Assembly (NCBI GenBank): GCA_964470525.1
Contig: CAYYDE010000009.1
Coordinates: 1-23,827 of the forward strand
DNA: 23,827 nt
DNA from: CAYYDE01 sp964470525
GTDB lineage: Bacteria > Patescibacteriota > Gracilibacteria > BD1-5 > UBA6164
Direction of reading: 5' to 3'
In this document: piece by piece, positions 1-8,398 of the stretch
Layout of the letters: each line of letters opens with the position of its first letter
Numbering within the stretch: position 1 is the first letter of the stretch
Notes under the pieces: model-generated
The model's database searches: none
The model's input: the letters and a program-made list of their open reading frames with translations, nothing else
What the model was told of the DNA's origin: nothing
Translations under genes and position numbers: made by a program

Positions 1-1119
1 CATTACCATCTACAAGTTATGCATCAAGTGGAGTATGTACTTTTCATTGTAATAGCTGATATACTTGGACAGGAGCAAGTTGTGTGGCTTCACCAACAGT
101 GAATTGAAGTTGTTGAAGTACAAGATGAACGTGTAACGCGTGAACACTTTCGTGGGTAAATAATACAACCTCATGTGGAACAACAGCTACATGGAGATGN
201 NNNNNNNNNNNNNNNNNNNNNNNNNNNNNNNNNNNNNNNNNNNNNNNNNNNNNNNNNNNNNNNNNNNNNNNNNNNNNNNNNNNNNNNNNNNNNNNNNNNT
301 AATGGACAAAATGGATGAAGTACGGTTTCTTGTAATATCAATAATGCAGCGTGTGCTGTTAGCGTGAATTGAAGTTGTTGAAGTACAAGATGAGCGTGTA
401 GTGCATGAACACTTTCTTGGGTAAATAATACAACAGCTTGTGGAACAACAGCTACATGGAGATGTAATGGACAAAATGGATGAAGTACGGTTTCTTGTAA
501 TATCAATAATGCAGCGTGTTCAGCAACAGCGAGTTGTTGACCTGCTCATGGTACAGAGCTTTCAGCTTCTCCGACAGGTACATCAGCATGTAGTGCTTGA
601 AGTGTTGTAAATTCAGCAACTCATGCATGATGATTTACATGGTGATGTAATGCGTGAGGAACAACGGTTTCTTGTTTAGCTGAGAGGGTAAAAACATATG
701 CTTGGTCATCTTTTTCTTGGTCAGTATGTAGTGGCTGATCTCAGTCTCGTACTGTACGTTGTGTGATTACTTGGAATGGGAATACGGTAGCAGATTCGTA
801 TTGTTCTGGAACAAAACCTGCAACAACACAATCTTGTGTACCAGAGAAAAGATATATATGATATGCACAACTACGTGCAGTGGGCTCAATGTCTTGTCCA
901 TATTGGCATAATGGACCTTGAAGTCCAAATCCAACATATCATAATCCTAATGGATCTTCAAGAGGATCATTTACTTCATCTTCATGTCTTACATGAGAAA
1001 CATTATCTATTGAAAGTGTAAATGAACATATCTCAACAGAATATAATGTTCCAGCATGAAATTGTACACAAACAGTTAGTACTCGACGTATCTTTAGAGC
1101 ATATTGTATCGGTAATTAG
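1..1119 (+). CDS. Secreted cysteine-rich repeat protein with TSP1-like domain (5'-partial)
   Basis: The 3' part of a surface or secreted protein, read with UGA as glycine and ending at TAG 1117-1119. The frame starts at base 2 before the N gap and at base 301 after it; the change is explained by the arbitrary gap length. A 55-residue (165-nt) unit rich in Cys, Gly, Ser and Thr is visible: one unit at 301-465, the start of the next at 466, and part of another at about 101-199 before the gap. Its hallmarks are SCGSTRG, TLSWVNNTT, ATWRCNGQNGG and STVSCNINNAAC, resembling the secreted 'NGxCG...C.GGTxASC' repeats of CPR bacteria. At 703-837 a stretch with WSVCSGGSQSRTVRC and a distal QSC fits a thrombospondin type-1 repeat. 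The evenly spaced cysteines suggest disulfides, hence an extracellular location. An adhesive role in an episymbiotic lifestyle is inference. The N terminus and signal peptide lie outside the window. Confidence 0.8.
200..299. other. Assembly gap (100 N)
   Basis: Exactly 100 N, the conventional placeholder for a scaffold gap of unknown size. It sits inside the tandem 165-nt repeat of the surface protein: flanks 101-199 and 364-463 are near-copies. The assembler probably broke on the repeat, so the true number of units is unknown. The reading frame changes across it. Confidence 0.97.
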
Positions 1120-1127
1120 TATTGTTG

Positions 1128-1175
1128 AAAGATAAATAAAAAAAAGCTTTTAAAAGCTTTTTTTTATTTATCTTT
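1128..1175. terminator. 48-nt perfect palindrome, bidirectional terminator
   Basis: A perfect inverted repeat centred between 1151 and 1152, with an AAAAGCTTTT-type centre and A-rich and T-rich outer arms, so either strand gives a hairpin followed by a U-tract. It lies between convergent genes: the + gene stops at 1119, and the - gene's TAA (1168-1170) lies within the palindrome. Confidence 0.8.
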
Positions 1176-1995
1176 TCCATTCTTCCTCAGTATATAAAAG
1201 TTCTAATTCTCTTAAAAGTTGTCATCAAGTATCTGGAATAACGATTTGAGTATTTTTTATAATGATATCTTTATTATTTATGAGAGTATCTAAAAGATTT
1301 TTATTGTATTTGTTAAGAGCATCATAATAAGAAATAAATTTATTCAAAAATACAATATACGTACGAGCATATGTATTTTCTTGTCTTATTTCTAGGTATA
1401 AATCAATATTTGTGATGGTTTGATTGGTATTAAATCCACTAAAATCATTTTCAATTTTTGATCTTATTAAATTTAATTCTTTTTCTGTGTTATTGAGTAC
1501 TGCTATAAGTTCTGATCTTTGACTTTCAAGAGATTTTAAACTATTATTTCCAATAGTATAACGATATTCGAGTTGAGCAATAAAAGCATTTAAAACAGAA
1601 GCTCTATCTTTTGTACCAGAAAGTAAAGCACGTACATCTGTTTTGAGAACATTGAGATATTCATTGAGAAGAATCATATGTTCAGAAATGAGTTTATCTT
1701 TTACTTCATTTTGATTGGCAATAATTTCTCCTATACTAAAAACATCTTTATATGTTGCAATAGGAATACTTTGAAATTCTTGAAAACGAGTTCCTATATT
1801 TGTACCTAAAGCCATTCAAACAGCTCAAACTGATTGTATATCTTTTGAAACAAAAGTATCAATATTTTTTGCAGAGTTCATTTCTTTTTGAGTTTCATTT
1901 GCATTTATGAGATATCAAAAAAAATTTATAAGGACAAAGAATACACTACTGAGAATGAGTATTTTTATTCCAACTCACCATGCGTTATTTTTCAT
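1168..1995 (-). CDS. Membrane-anchored coiled-coil-like protein of unknown function
   Basis: 275 residues from ATG (1993-1995) to TAA (1168-1170), read through several UGA glycines (e.g. complement of 1222-1224 and 1225-1227). The N terminus has a charged start and then one hydrophobic segment at about residues 7-30 (IKILILSSVFFVLINFF), typical of an uncleaved signal anchor. The rest is hydrophilic and mostly helical in character, with long Leu/Ile/Glu/Lys/Asn-rich stretches (e.g. KSLESQRSELIAVLNNTEKE), suggesting an extracytoplasmic coiled coil. I recognise no domain. It is divergent from uvrB, and its end shares the palindromic terminator with the surface-protein gene. A structural or sensing role at the envelope is possible but unsupported. 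Confidence 0.75.
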
Positions 1996-2060
1996 AGAAA
2001 ATTGATAAAGTATTATTTATTCTCATTTATATAAATTTTTTTGATTTTTTCAAGTTTTTA

Positions 2061-2088
2061 TTGATTATTCTCTTTTTTTTCATAAAAT
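2061..2088 (+). promoter_or_regulatory. Possible promoter for uvrB
   Basis: TTGATT (2061-2066), 16 nt, TAAAAT (2083-2088), 36 nt upstream of the uvrB ATG. It is in the divergent intergenic region (1996-2123), which is otherwise T-rich and featureless. AT-rich background makes chance matches likely. Confidence 0.35.
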
Positions 2089-2123
2089 GGAGAGGTTATT
2101 TTATTCTTGAAAAAAATCTTTGT

Positions 2124-4367
2124 ATGTTCGAACTTATTTCAAAATATACCCCAACCTGAGATCAACCAGAAGCAATTGAAAAATTACACCAATATCTTCA
2201 AAACTGACATAAATTTCAAACACTTTGGTGAGTAACAGGTTCATGAAAAACCTTTACAATGGCAAATTTAATTCAAAAAATTCAAAAACCAACTCTCATT
2301 ATTGCACACAATAAAACTCTTGCAGCACAGCTTGCAAGTGAATTTAAAGAATTTTTTCCAAATAATGCGGTTCATTATTTCGTGAGTTATTATGATTATT
2401 ATCAACCAGAAGCATATGTAGGGAAAACAGATACTTATATTGAAAAGGAAGCAACTATCAATGAAGAAATTGATAGACTTCGTCATGCAGCAACACAAGA
2501 TCTGATTTCAAGAAAAGATGTAATTATTGTTGCTTCTGTGAGTTGTATTTATGGGGTTGGAGATATAAAAGCATATGAGGATAGTATTTTTGATATTTCT
2601 GTTGGAGAAGAATATCATTTTGATGAACTGATTAAAAAACTTCTTTTATTACAATATAAAAGAGCATGAGCTGATTTTAAACCAGGAACTTTTCAGGTGA
2701 TGTGAGATGTTTTTGAGATATTTCCCTCTAGTCAGGAAACAGTATATTCACTTGAATTTTGGGGAAATGAAATTTCGCAAATTACTCGTCGTAATTATCT
2801 CACAGGAGAAGTATATGAAATTATGCAAAAAATAGAGATTTTTCCAGCAAAACATACCGTTACTACAAAAGACACTATTAACAAGATTATTCCACAAATT
2901 CAAGCAGAACTCAAAGAACAACTTGATCATTTTAAATCTGTATGAGATGAATTAAAACATGAAAGATTGAAAACAAAAGTAGAATATGATCTAGAAATGA
3001 TGCAAGAAGTTGGATATGTGAATGGAATTGAAAATTATTCACGTTATCTTGATGGAAGACAATCATGAGAACCACCAGCAACTTTAATAGATTATTTTTG
3101 AGATGATTTTTTGTGTTTGGTAGATGAAAGTCATATGACTATTTCACAAATTTGATGAATGTATGCTTGAGATCGTGCGAGAAAGGAAAATCTTGTAAAT
3201 GCGTGATTTCGTTTGCCTTCTGCTCTGGATAATCGTCCAATGCGTTTTTGAGAGTTTGAAAAGAAAATTCCTCAAATGGTTTTAGTTTCAGCTACTCCAT
3301 GAGAATATGATATTATAAGAAGTTGTCAGGATGAAAAAACTTTTGAATCTAGAGATGATGATTTTGAGTTTCAAGATAATAATCAAGTAGCTTTTAAAAA
3401 TTATACAACTTCTGATAAAGCCTATCAAAAAGCACAAGAATTTTTTGAATTTAATCCAACAGATGGAAAAACTTGGGTTGATAGTGAAGAAATGAGAATT
3501 GTTCCTCAAGTAATTCGTCCAACGTGACTTCTTGATCCTATTATTGAGCTTCGTTCAATGCGTTATATGGTAGATGATGTAATGAATAATCTTAAAGAAG
3601 TGATTGATAATTGAGAAAAAATGCTTATTACAACACTTACAAAACGTTCGAGTGAGGAATTAACAGATTATCTTCTTGAAAATGGAATAAAAGTTAAATA
3701 TCTTCATTCAGAAATTGAAACTCTTGAGCGTCTTGAAACGTTAAAAGATCTCAGAACTGGAAAAATTGATGTGATTGTTTGAGTAAATCTGCTTAGAGAA
3801 GGACTTGATCTTCCAGAAGTTACTAAAATTTGTATACTTGATTCTGATAAACAAGGATTTTTAAGAAGTAGTAGTGCACTTATTCAAATTATTTGAAGAG
3901 CTGCAAGAAATGAAAAATGAAGAGTCTATATGTACAGTGAAGCTATTGAAAATGAGAAAAAGCTTTCTGAAATTCTTGAAAACAATTCCAAAGATTTTAT
4001 GCTTGATGAATATGGACAAAAAATTGATTTGTATATTTTAGATAAATGAAAAATGGTTACTCAAGAAGGACATTTTGTTTCCAATGCTATGAAAGTAGCT
4101 ATTAACCTTACAAATTATAGAAGAAAAATTCAAAAAGAGTATAATGAAAAACACGATATTACTCCAACAACAGTTTTGAGTTCTATTAAGGATATTGGAA
4201 TTCCTTCAAAGAAAAAAGATTATTCACTTGTGAATGAAAAAGATTTAGAAAAAGAATATAAAAGACTTGAATTTGAAATGAATGTTGCTGCTGCAAATAT
4301 GGATTATGAAAAAGCAGCAGAACTCAGAGATGAACTTATTGAACTAAAGAAATGAAAAAAAACATAA
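2124..4367 (+). CDS. uvrB: Excinuclease ABC subunit UvrB
   Basis: The damage-verifying helicase-like subunit of nucleotide excision repair, which loads on DNA from UvrA and recruits UvrC. 747 residues, complete only with UGA as glycine. Visible: Walker A at residues 36-43 (GVTGSGKT; Gly36 and Gly41 are UGA), the HNKTLAAQL motif, the beta-hairpin region YYDYYQPEAY, DESH (Walker B), SATPG at 389-393, RPTGLLDP from 465, the GVNLLREGLDLPEV helicase motif, the QIIGRAARN motif, and a C-terminal UVR motif (NMDYEKAAELRDELIELK) that binds UvrC. Between Tyr395 and Arg465 there are about 69 residues where E. coli UvrB has about 14, an insertion of about 55. The ATG at 2124 gives the canonical N terminus (FELISKYTPTGDQPEAI). 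There is no clear Shine-Dalgarno. UvrA and UvrC are not in the window. Confidence 0.97.
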
Positions 4368-4398
4368 AAACAACGAATTTTCGTTGTTTTTATGTTTT
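4359..4398. terminator. Bidirectional terminator (19-bp stem, 2-nt loop)
   Basis: Perfect inverted repeat AAAACATAAAAACAACGAA / TTCGTTGTTTTTATGTTTT. It contains both the uvrB TAA (4365-4367) and the TAA of the convergent - strand gene (4390-4392). T-runs follow on each strand. Confidence 0.85.
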
Positions 4399-5466
4399 AA
4401 TTTTTTCTAATTGTTGAGATGTTAATATTTGTTCTACTTCTTCTGAAGAGCTTTTAAAAATAGATTTGAGAGTTGAAGCAAATTTTGAATATCTCTTTTG
4501 TCGAGCAAAATTATTTACTTTTTCCATTGATTTTTTGTGTCGAGCATTTGCTTCTTGAGAAACATTTGATGATTTTGGAATATTTTGTGAAGATCTTGCT
4601 ATATCAGCAGAAATTCATATTTTATCACAGTATTTTTGTGTATAAAAGAGATGAAATTGTAGTGTTGTATCTTTAAGAATTTTAGATTTCCCTGTATTAT
4701 AAAGATTGATTTGTAAATCTGATTTATTTCTTAATATATGATTATATCACCACAGTTTTTCTATTTTATTGAAACTTTTTGATGAGGGAATATGACTTAT
4801 TTGTAAAAGCTCGTGTATAGATTGTGTGAGAGTCTGTAAATATAAATCTATATTTTTTTTATTTTTTAAAAAATCAGTCCAATATCCAAAATAATTATTT
4901 TGTTTCCATAAAGTAAAACTTGTGATTATCTCTTGTGTTTTATGTAATGAAAGGTCAAAATTTACACATCATATCAGATCAACATCTCTTGAGACTGATA
5001 CCATATCTTCATTTTTTGCTTTTTCTTCTGGGTGGTCGATAAGATATGATCTTTGATTGATTCTATTGAGTTTGTAGTTTAATTTTTCACTTTCATTTCA
5101 TAGACATGTTATATCAATTCAAATTTTTATGTTTCATATCTTAAAAATAAAATCAACACATGAAAATTTATCGAGTTGTTGAGTTGATACAACTCATAAG
5201 TTATTTTCTAGAAAATAACTTATAAATGCCATTTCCATTATTTTTCATAAGGATTTTGACTCAATAATTTCATCTATTTCATCAACTCAATTGTATCTAT
5301 TAAAAAATCTTTTAGAATATACTTTTTCTTCTCTGTTTGAAAGTTGTTCTTCAAGAATTCAAAAGACAAGAGCTTTTGATTTTTTATGTATGGATTCTGC
5401 AATTTTATCTTGAGAATTTTGATCTGGTTCATTGAGATATAACTTAATCTTTATAGGAGAGTTCAT
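4390..5466 (-). CDS. Unknown protein, possible nuclease-like N-terminal half
   Basis: 358 residues, ATG 5464-5466 to TAA 4390-4392, with more than ten UGA glycines. It is cytoplasmic in character: no signal peptide or membrane segment. At residues of roughly 75-120, MEMAFISYFLENN is followed by SCVDFIFK and then IKIGIDITC; the order E...D...(I/V)GxDIT with alternating hydrophobic strands is reminiscent of PD-(D/E)XK-type nuclease folds, but the expected lysine is a threonine, so this is only a hint. The C-terminal third is Ser/Lys/Gln-rich and probably helical (QEANARHKKSMEKVNNFARQ). It lies convergent to uvrB and divergent from the beta-CASP nuclease. Function unknown. Confidence 0.7.
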
Positions 5467-5548
5467 AAGTAAAATAAACATAAATAATAATTACATTATC
5501 TATGAAAAATAAAAAAGTCAATATATAAATAAAAAAATATAATAATAT

Positions 5549-5576
5549 TTGACAAAAATGATTAAATTCGTATAAA
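5549..5576 (+). promoter_or_regulatory. Strong sigma70-type promoter for the beta-CASP gene
   Basis: TTGACA (5549-5554), 16-nt spacer, TATAAA (5571-5576). The predicted transcript start is near 5583, just ahead of the GGAGG at 5598-5602. The -35 is a perfect consensus. Confidence 0.65.
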
Positions 5577-5595
5577 ATAATTACTTTTCTTATTT

Positions 5596-7221
5596 TTGGA
5601 GGTAGATTATGTTGCAACAGTAACTCCTTTTGGTGGTGTTGGTTCTGATTGTGTTGAACAAATCGATACCAATTTGACAGGAAGTTGTTTTCTCGTTTCT
5701 TTTGAATATTCCGATGGTACAACCAAATATGCTTTGGTTGACTGTGGAATACATCAAGGAACGAAAAATAATGAATCCTTAAATAATTTTTTCCCTTTTG
5801 ATATAGATGACTTAAGTGCTGTTATACTCACTCATGCTCATGTTGATCATTGTGGAAGAATTCCTTGGTTGTATAAAAATGGATATCGGGGACATGTATA
5901 TGCTTCAACGCTAGAAACAAAATTATTATCGGAAATTCAATGGGCTGATTGTGCGAACATTAACCAAAGAGAGTACGATGATAAATTACGTGAATTTAAG
6001 CGTTTGAAAAATACTTGTGCACAGGCTGGGCGTTTGTTAAAGGCTCGTGAAAAATCTGTTTCTGGAAATGGAGGAAATCGTGTAGAGAAACCTTCTGTTC
6101 AAGAAACAAACGAAGCTGTTGCTGCACGGGAAAAGATTTTAAAGCAGTACAAAGTTACCAATATTGATGATATTGCACCAGAACCTCCGTTTTATGTACT
6201 TGCAGATGTAGAAGTTGCAACACTCTATACAAAAGTATTACCGAAAAAAGATGGCAAAAATTCTGGAAGTATTCCTGAACTCCCTTGTGTTTCTTTTCAG
6301 ACTTTTTACGCAGGGCATATTTTGGGAGGATGTAGTATCGTTCTTTCATTTTTATCAAAAGGAGGGAGGCAAAAGCGTATTTTATTTTCTGCTGATTTGG
6401 GGACGTATGAGCGTGGTTTTTCTCCTCATGGAGATCCTCAGACTGATCCAAAGTTGCGTGTTGACCTTGCTTTTTTGGAAACAACGTACGGTGGAGTAGT
6501 ACGTGAGGAAAATTATTACAAAAATGGATTAGAGCAGTTTATATCTGGGGTTCAGGAGGAACTCCGTAAAGGAAAAACTCTTATTATACCTGTGTTTTCT
6601 ATGGATCGAAGTGAAGAAGTATTGTATCACTTGAAAGATATTTCAGGTGTGAATATTTACTTTGATTCTAAAACAGGTATGCAGATTATTTCTTTATATG
6701 AGGATAGGGTTCCAATGTATAACGGAACTTTAAAGTATATTCCTCTTGATTCAGAGACACGGGAAAAGTTTTTTACGGATACCTCTAAAAAGATTGTGGT
6801 GACATCCTCTGGTATGTGTGAAGGTGGTCCGGTGGTTGTGTATTTAGAAAAATATCTCAATGATCCAAACATTACCATTATGCTGACTGGATATATGTCA
6901 CCATCTACCTTAGGAGGCAAACTTCGTGAAGGACAAAAAAGAGTTGAAATAAAAACTTCAACAGGCAAAAAAATAGTTGAAGTAAAAGCAAAAATTCTTT
7001 TCTACTCATTTATGAGTGGACATGGTGATGAATCAACCCTCCTTCGTTGGATTGATGGATGGAAGTGGAGTCAACATGGAAAAATATACTTAAATCATGG
7101 GAGTAAAGATGGAACCACCCTTGCTTTTAAGCATACTATTGAAAGAAAACAATTGAATGGAGAGTTGAATTCTAAAGTGAAACCTTTTGTTTTGAGTTTA
7201 AATCAAGCAATTAGTGTTTAG
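5596..7221 (+). CDS. Beta-CASP metallo-beta-lactamase ribonuclease (RNase J/CPSF-like), UGA-free
   Basis: A zinc-dependent RNA-processing nuclease of the metallo-beta-lactamase/beta-CASP family. The 541-residue frame shows HxHxDH (H80, H82, D84, H85 in LTHAHVDHCG), a later metal-ligand His (AGHILGG), Asp in FSADLG, the beta-CASP strands ETTYGG and IPVFSMDRSEE, the SSGMCEGGP segment, the late SGHGDES motif, and the terminal His in LNHGSKDG. A helical insertion lies between about residues 115 and 200. All 47 glycines (my count) use GGN; none is UGA, unlike the neighbours, and the stop is TAG. This suggests transfer from a standard-code organism. The start is problematic: the frame opens at TTG 5596 with no RBS, whereas GGAGG (5598-5602) sits ideally before an out-of-frame ATG at 5609. 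A one-base insertion just after that ATG would give MVATVTPFGG. Role in mRNA or rRNA processing is family-level inference. Confidence 0.88.
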   Translation: MEVDYVATVTPFGGVGSDCVEQIDTNLTGSCFLVSFEYSDGTTKYALVDCGIHQGTKNNESLNNFFPFDIDDLSAVILTHAHVDHCGRIPWLYKNGYRGHVYASTLETKLLSEIQWADCANINQREYDDKLREFKRLKNTCAQAGRLLKAREKSVSGNGGNRVEKPSVQETNEAVAAREKILKQYKVTNIDDIAPEPPFYVLADVEVATLYTKVLPKKDGKNSGSIPELPCVSFQTFYAGHILGGCSIVLSFLSKGGRQKRILFSADLGTYERGFSPHGDPQTDPKLRVDLAFLETTYGGVVREENYYKNGLEQFISGVQEELRKGKTLIIPVFSMDRSEEVLYHLKDISGVNIYFDSKTGMQIISLYEDRVPMYNGTLKYIPLDSETREKFFTDTSKKIVVTSSGMCEGGPVVVYLEKYLNDPNITIMLTGYMSPSTLGGKLREGQKRVEIKTSTGKKIVEVKAKILFYSFMSGHGDESTLLRWIDGWKWSQHGKIYLNHGSKDGTTLAFKHTIERKQLNGELNSKVKPFVLSLNQAISV

Positions 7222-7236
7222 CTTTAGAGCTTTCCA

Positions 7237-7268
7237 ATAACCACACCTAAAAAGTGTGGTTATTTTTT
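7237..7268 (+). terminator. Rho-independent terminator of the beta-CASP gene
   Basis: ATAACCACAC (7237-7246), 7-nt loop, GTGTGGTTAT (7254-7263), then a T-run. It is 16 bp after the stop codon and is the clearest GC-containing terminator in the window. Confidence 0.88.
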
Positions 7269-7294
7269 GACAAAAACATTTTTTTCAATATAAG
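7267..7294 (+). promoter_or_regulatory. Promoter for the 7326 gene
   Basis: TTGACA (7267-7272), 16 nt, TATAAG (7289-7294), directly abutting the preceding terminator's T-run. The ATG of the next gene is 31 nt downstream of the -10 box. Confidence 0.55.
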
Positions 7295-7325
7295 TAAATT
7301 AAATATTTTGTAATATTTTTGTCAT

Positions 7326-8363
7326 ATGGCTAATAAAGGTACGGAAGCATACGATCATTTAGGAAAGCTGTTGAATTCTCATACTTCTTCAGAGAAATTT
7401 AAAAAACTTTTAGAAACACATGATTTTGGTTTTCGTAATCCAGCAGAATTGTTTGATATTTATAATAAACTTAAATCTTCAAATAAGGAAGGAATTACTC
7501 AAGAAGAATATCATCTTTTTGAAGAATTTCTCGCTCACTCTGAGGCTGAAGAAAAACTCCTTGAGGCTTTTGATGAAATGATGAGAAAAAAACTTAAAGC
7601 AACTGTTGATATAAAAACATTTATTTATCAACTTCTCGTGGAGTCTCGCGCAATGAATGTGCTTTCTTCAGAACAAAAACATCCATGAGCACAAGTTGAT
7701 TTGTTTGGAAAACAATATAGAAAAATTCGTGATGGATGAGGAAAAACAAATTCTACGAGATGAAAAAATAATGCATTATATGTAAATGTATACGATAATA
7801 ATAATGGATATAGTGTTGGATATTCACTTCGTACTCGTGATTTTGTGCTTATTGATGATGAAAAAAATGAAAGTATTTTTGAATCTAATACTCAAATACG
7901 TTTTGAAAAAGATGCTTTTCGTCAGTCATTTTATATTCTTTTTTCCACTTGAGACAAAAATTATGTTGTATTAAATAATCATATCACACCTCTTTCAAAA
8001 AATGTAATTTTATTGCAGGATTGAAATCGTAAAATCATTGTAGATGCAAAATGAGGGACTATTTTTTTACACTATATGAATGATCCAACTCAATCTCTTT
8101 ATACTAAAGTGCTTGAATGAGCAAAAGTTGAAAAATTATCTCAAGAATTTTGAATGATGATTGTACATGATCGTTCAGTTGCTTCATCAGATTCAAATTA
8201 TCAACTGTATGACATTTTTAAAAGAAAAGTTGTTGAAAATTATCTTGATCCAAAGACTTCAGGATTTAATGAAGAAGGTTTTGTTTGAAAAACGGTAGAT
8301 GGAAAATATTATCTTGAATATTCTTCAGAAGAAAGAGAGCTTACTCATCAAAAGCTTCAATAA
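7326..8363 (+). CDS. Unknown cytoplasmic protein, 345 residues
   Basis: ATG 7326 to TAA 8361-8363, complete only with UGA as glycine (first at 7686-7688; then about ten more). No signal peptide or membrane segment. The N-terminal ~120 residues are helical and acidic (e.g. EAEEKLLEAFDEMMRKKLKA). The C-terminal half is rich in beta-type sequence, with many aromatic and Asn/Asp residues (VYDNNNGYSVGYSLRTRD, KNYVVLNNHITPLSK). I recognise no family or catalytic motif. It has its own promoter just after the beta-CASP gene's terminator, so it is probably a separate transcript. Native UGA use shows it is not part of the suspected transfer that brought the beta-CASP gene. Confidence 0.75.
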
Positions 8364-8398
8364 AAATAAAAAACGTGAAATTCACGTTTTTTATTTTT
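8362..8398. terminator. Bidirectional terminator (18-bp stem, 1-nt spacer)
   Basis: AAAAATAAAAAACGTGAA and its reverse complement around A8380. It holds the last bases of the + gene's TAA (8361-8363) and the whole TAA of ileS (8391-8393, complement), terminating both convergent transcripts. Confidence 0.85.

Noticed and set aside
171..506. Open frames on the - strand across the N gap (His/Leu-rich)
   Set aside because: They are the antisense of the Cys-rich repeat protein and include translated N. The + strand frame continues with Cys/Trp patterning and a TSP1-like domain to a stop before a terminator.
2124..4367. Reading UGA as tryptophan (code 4) or as a real stop with a cluster of pseudogenes
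   Set aside because: UGA falls on invariant glycines (P-loop, GHSLGG, RHS core) while UGG is used at Trp positions, and several independent full-length families are recovered intact only with Gly.
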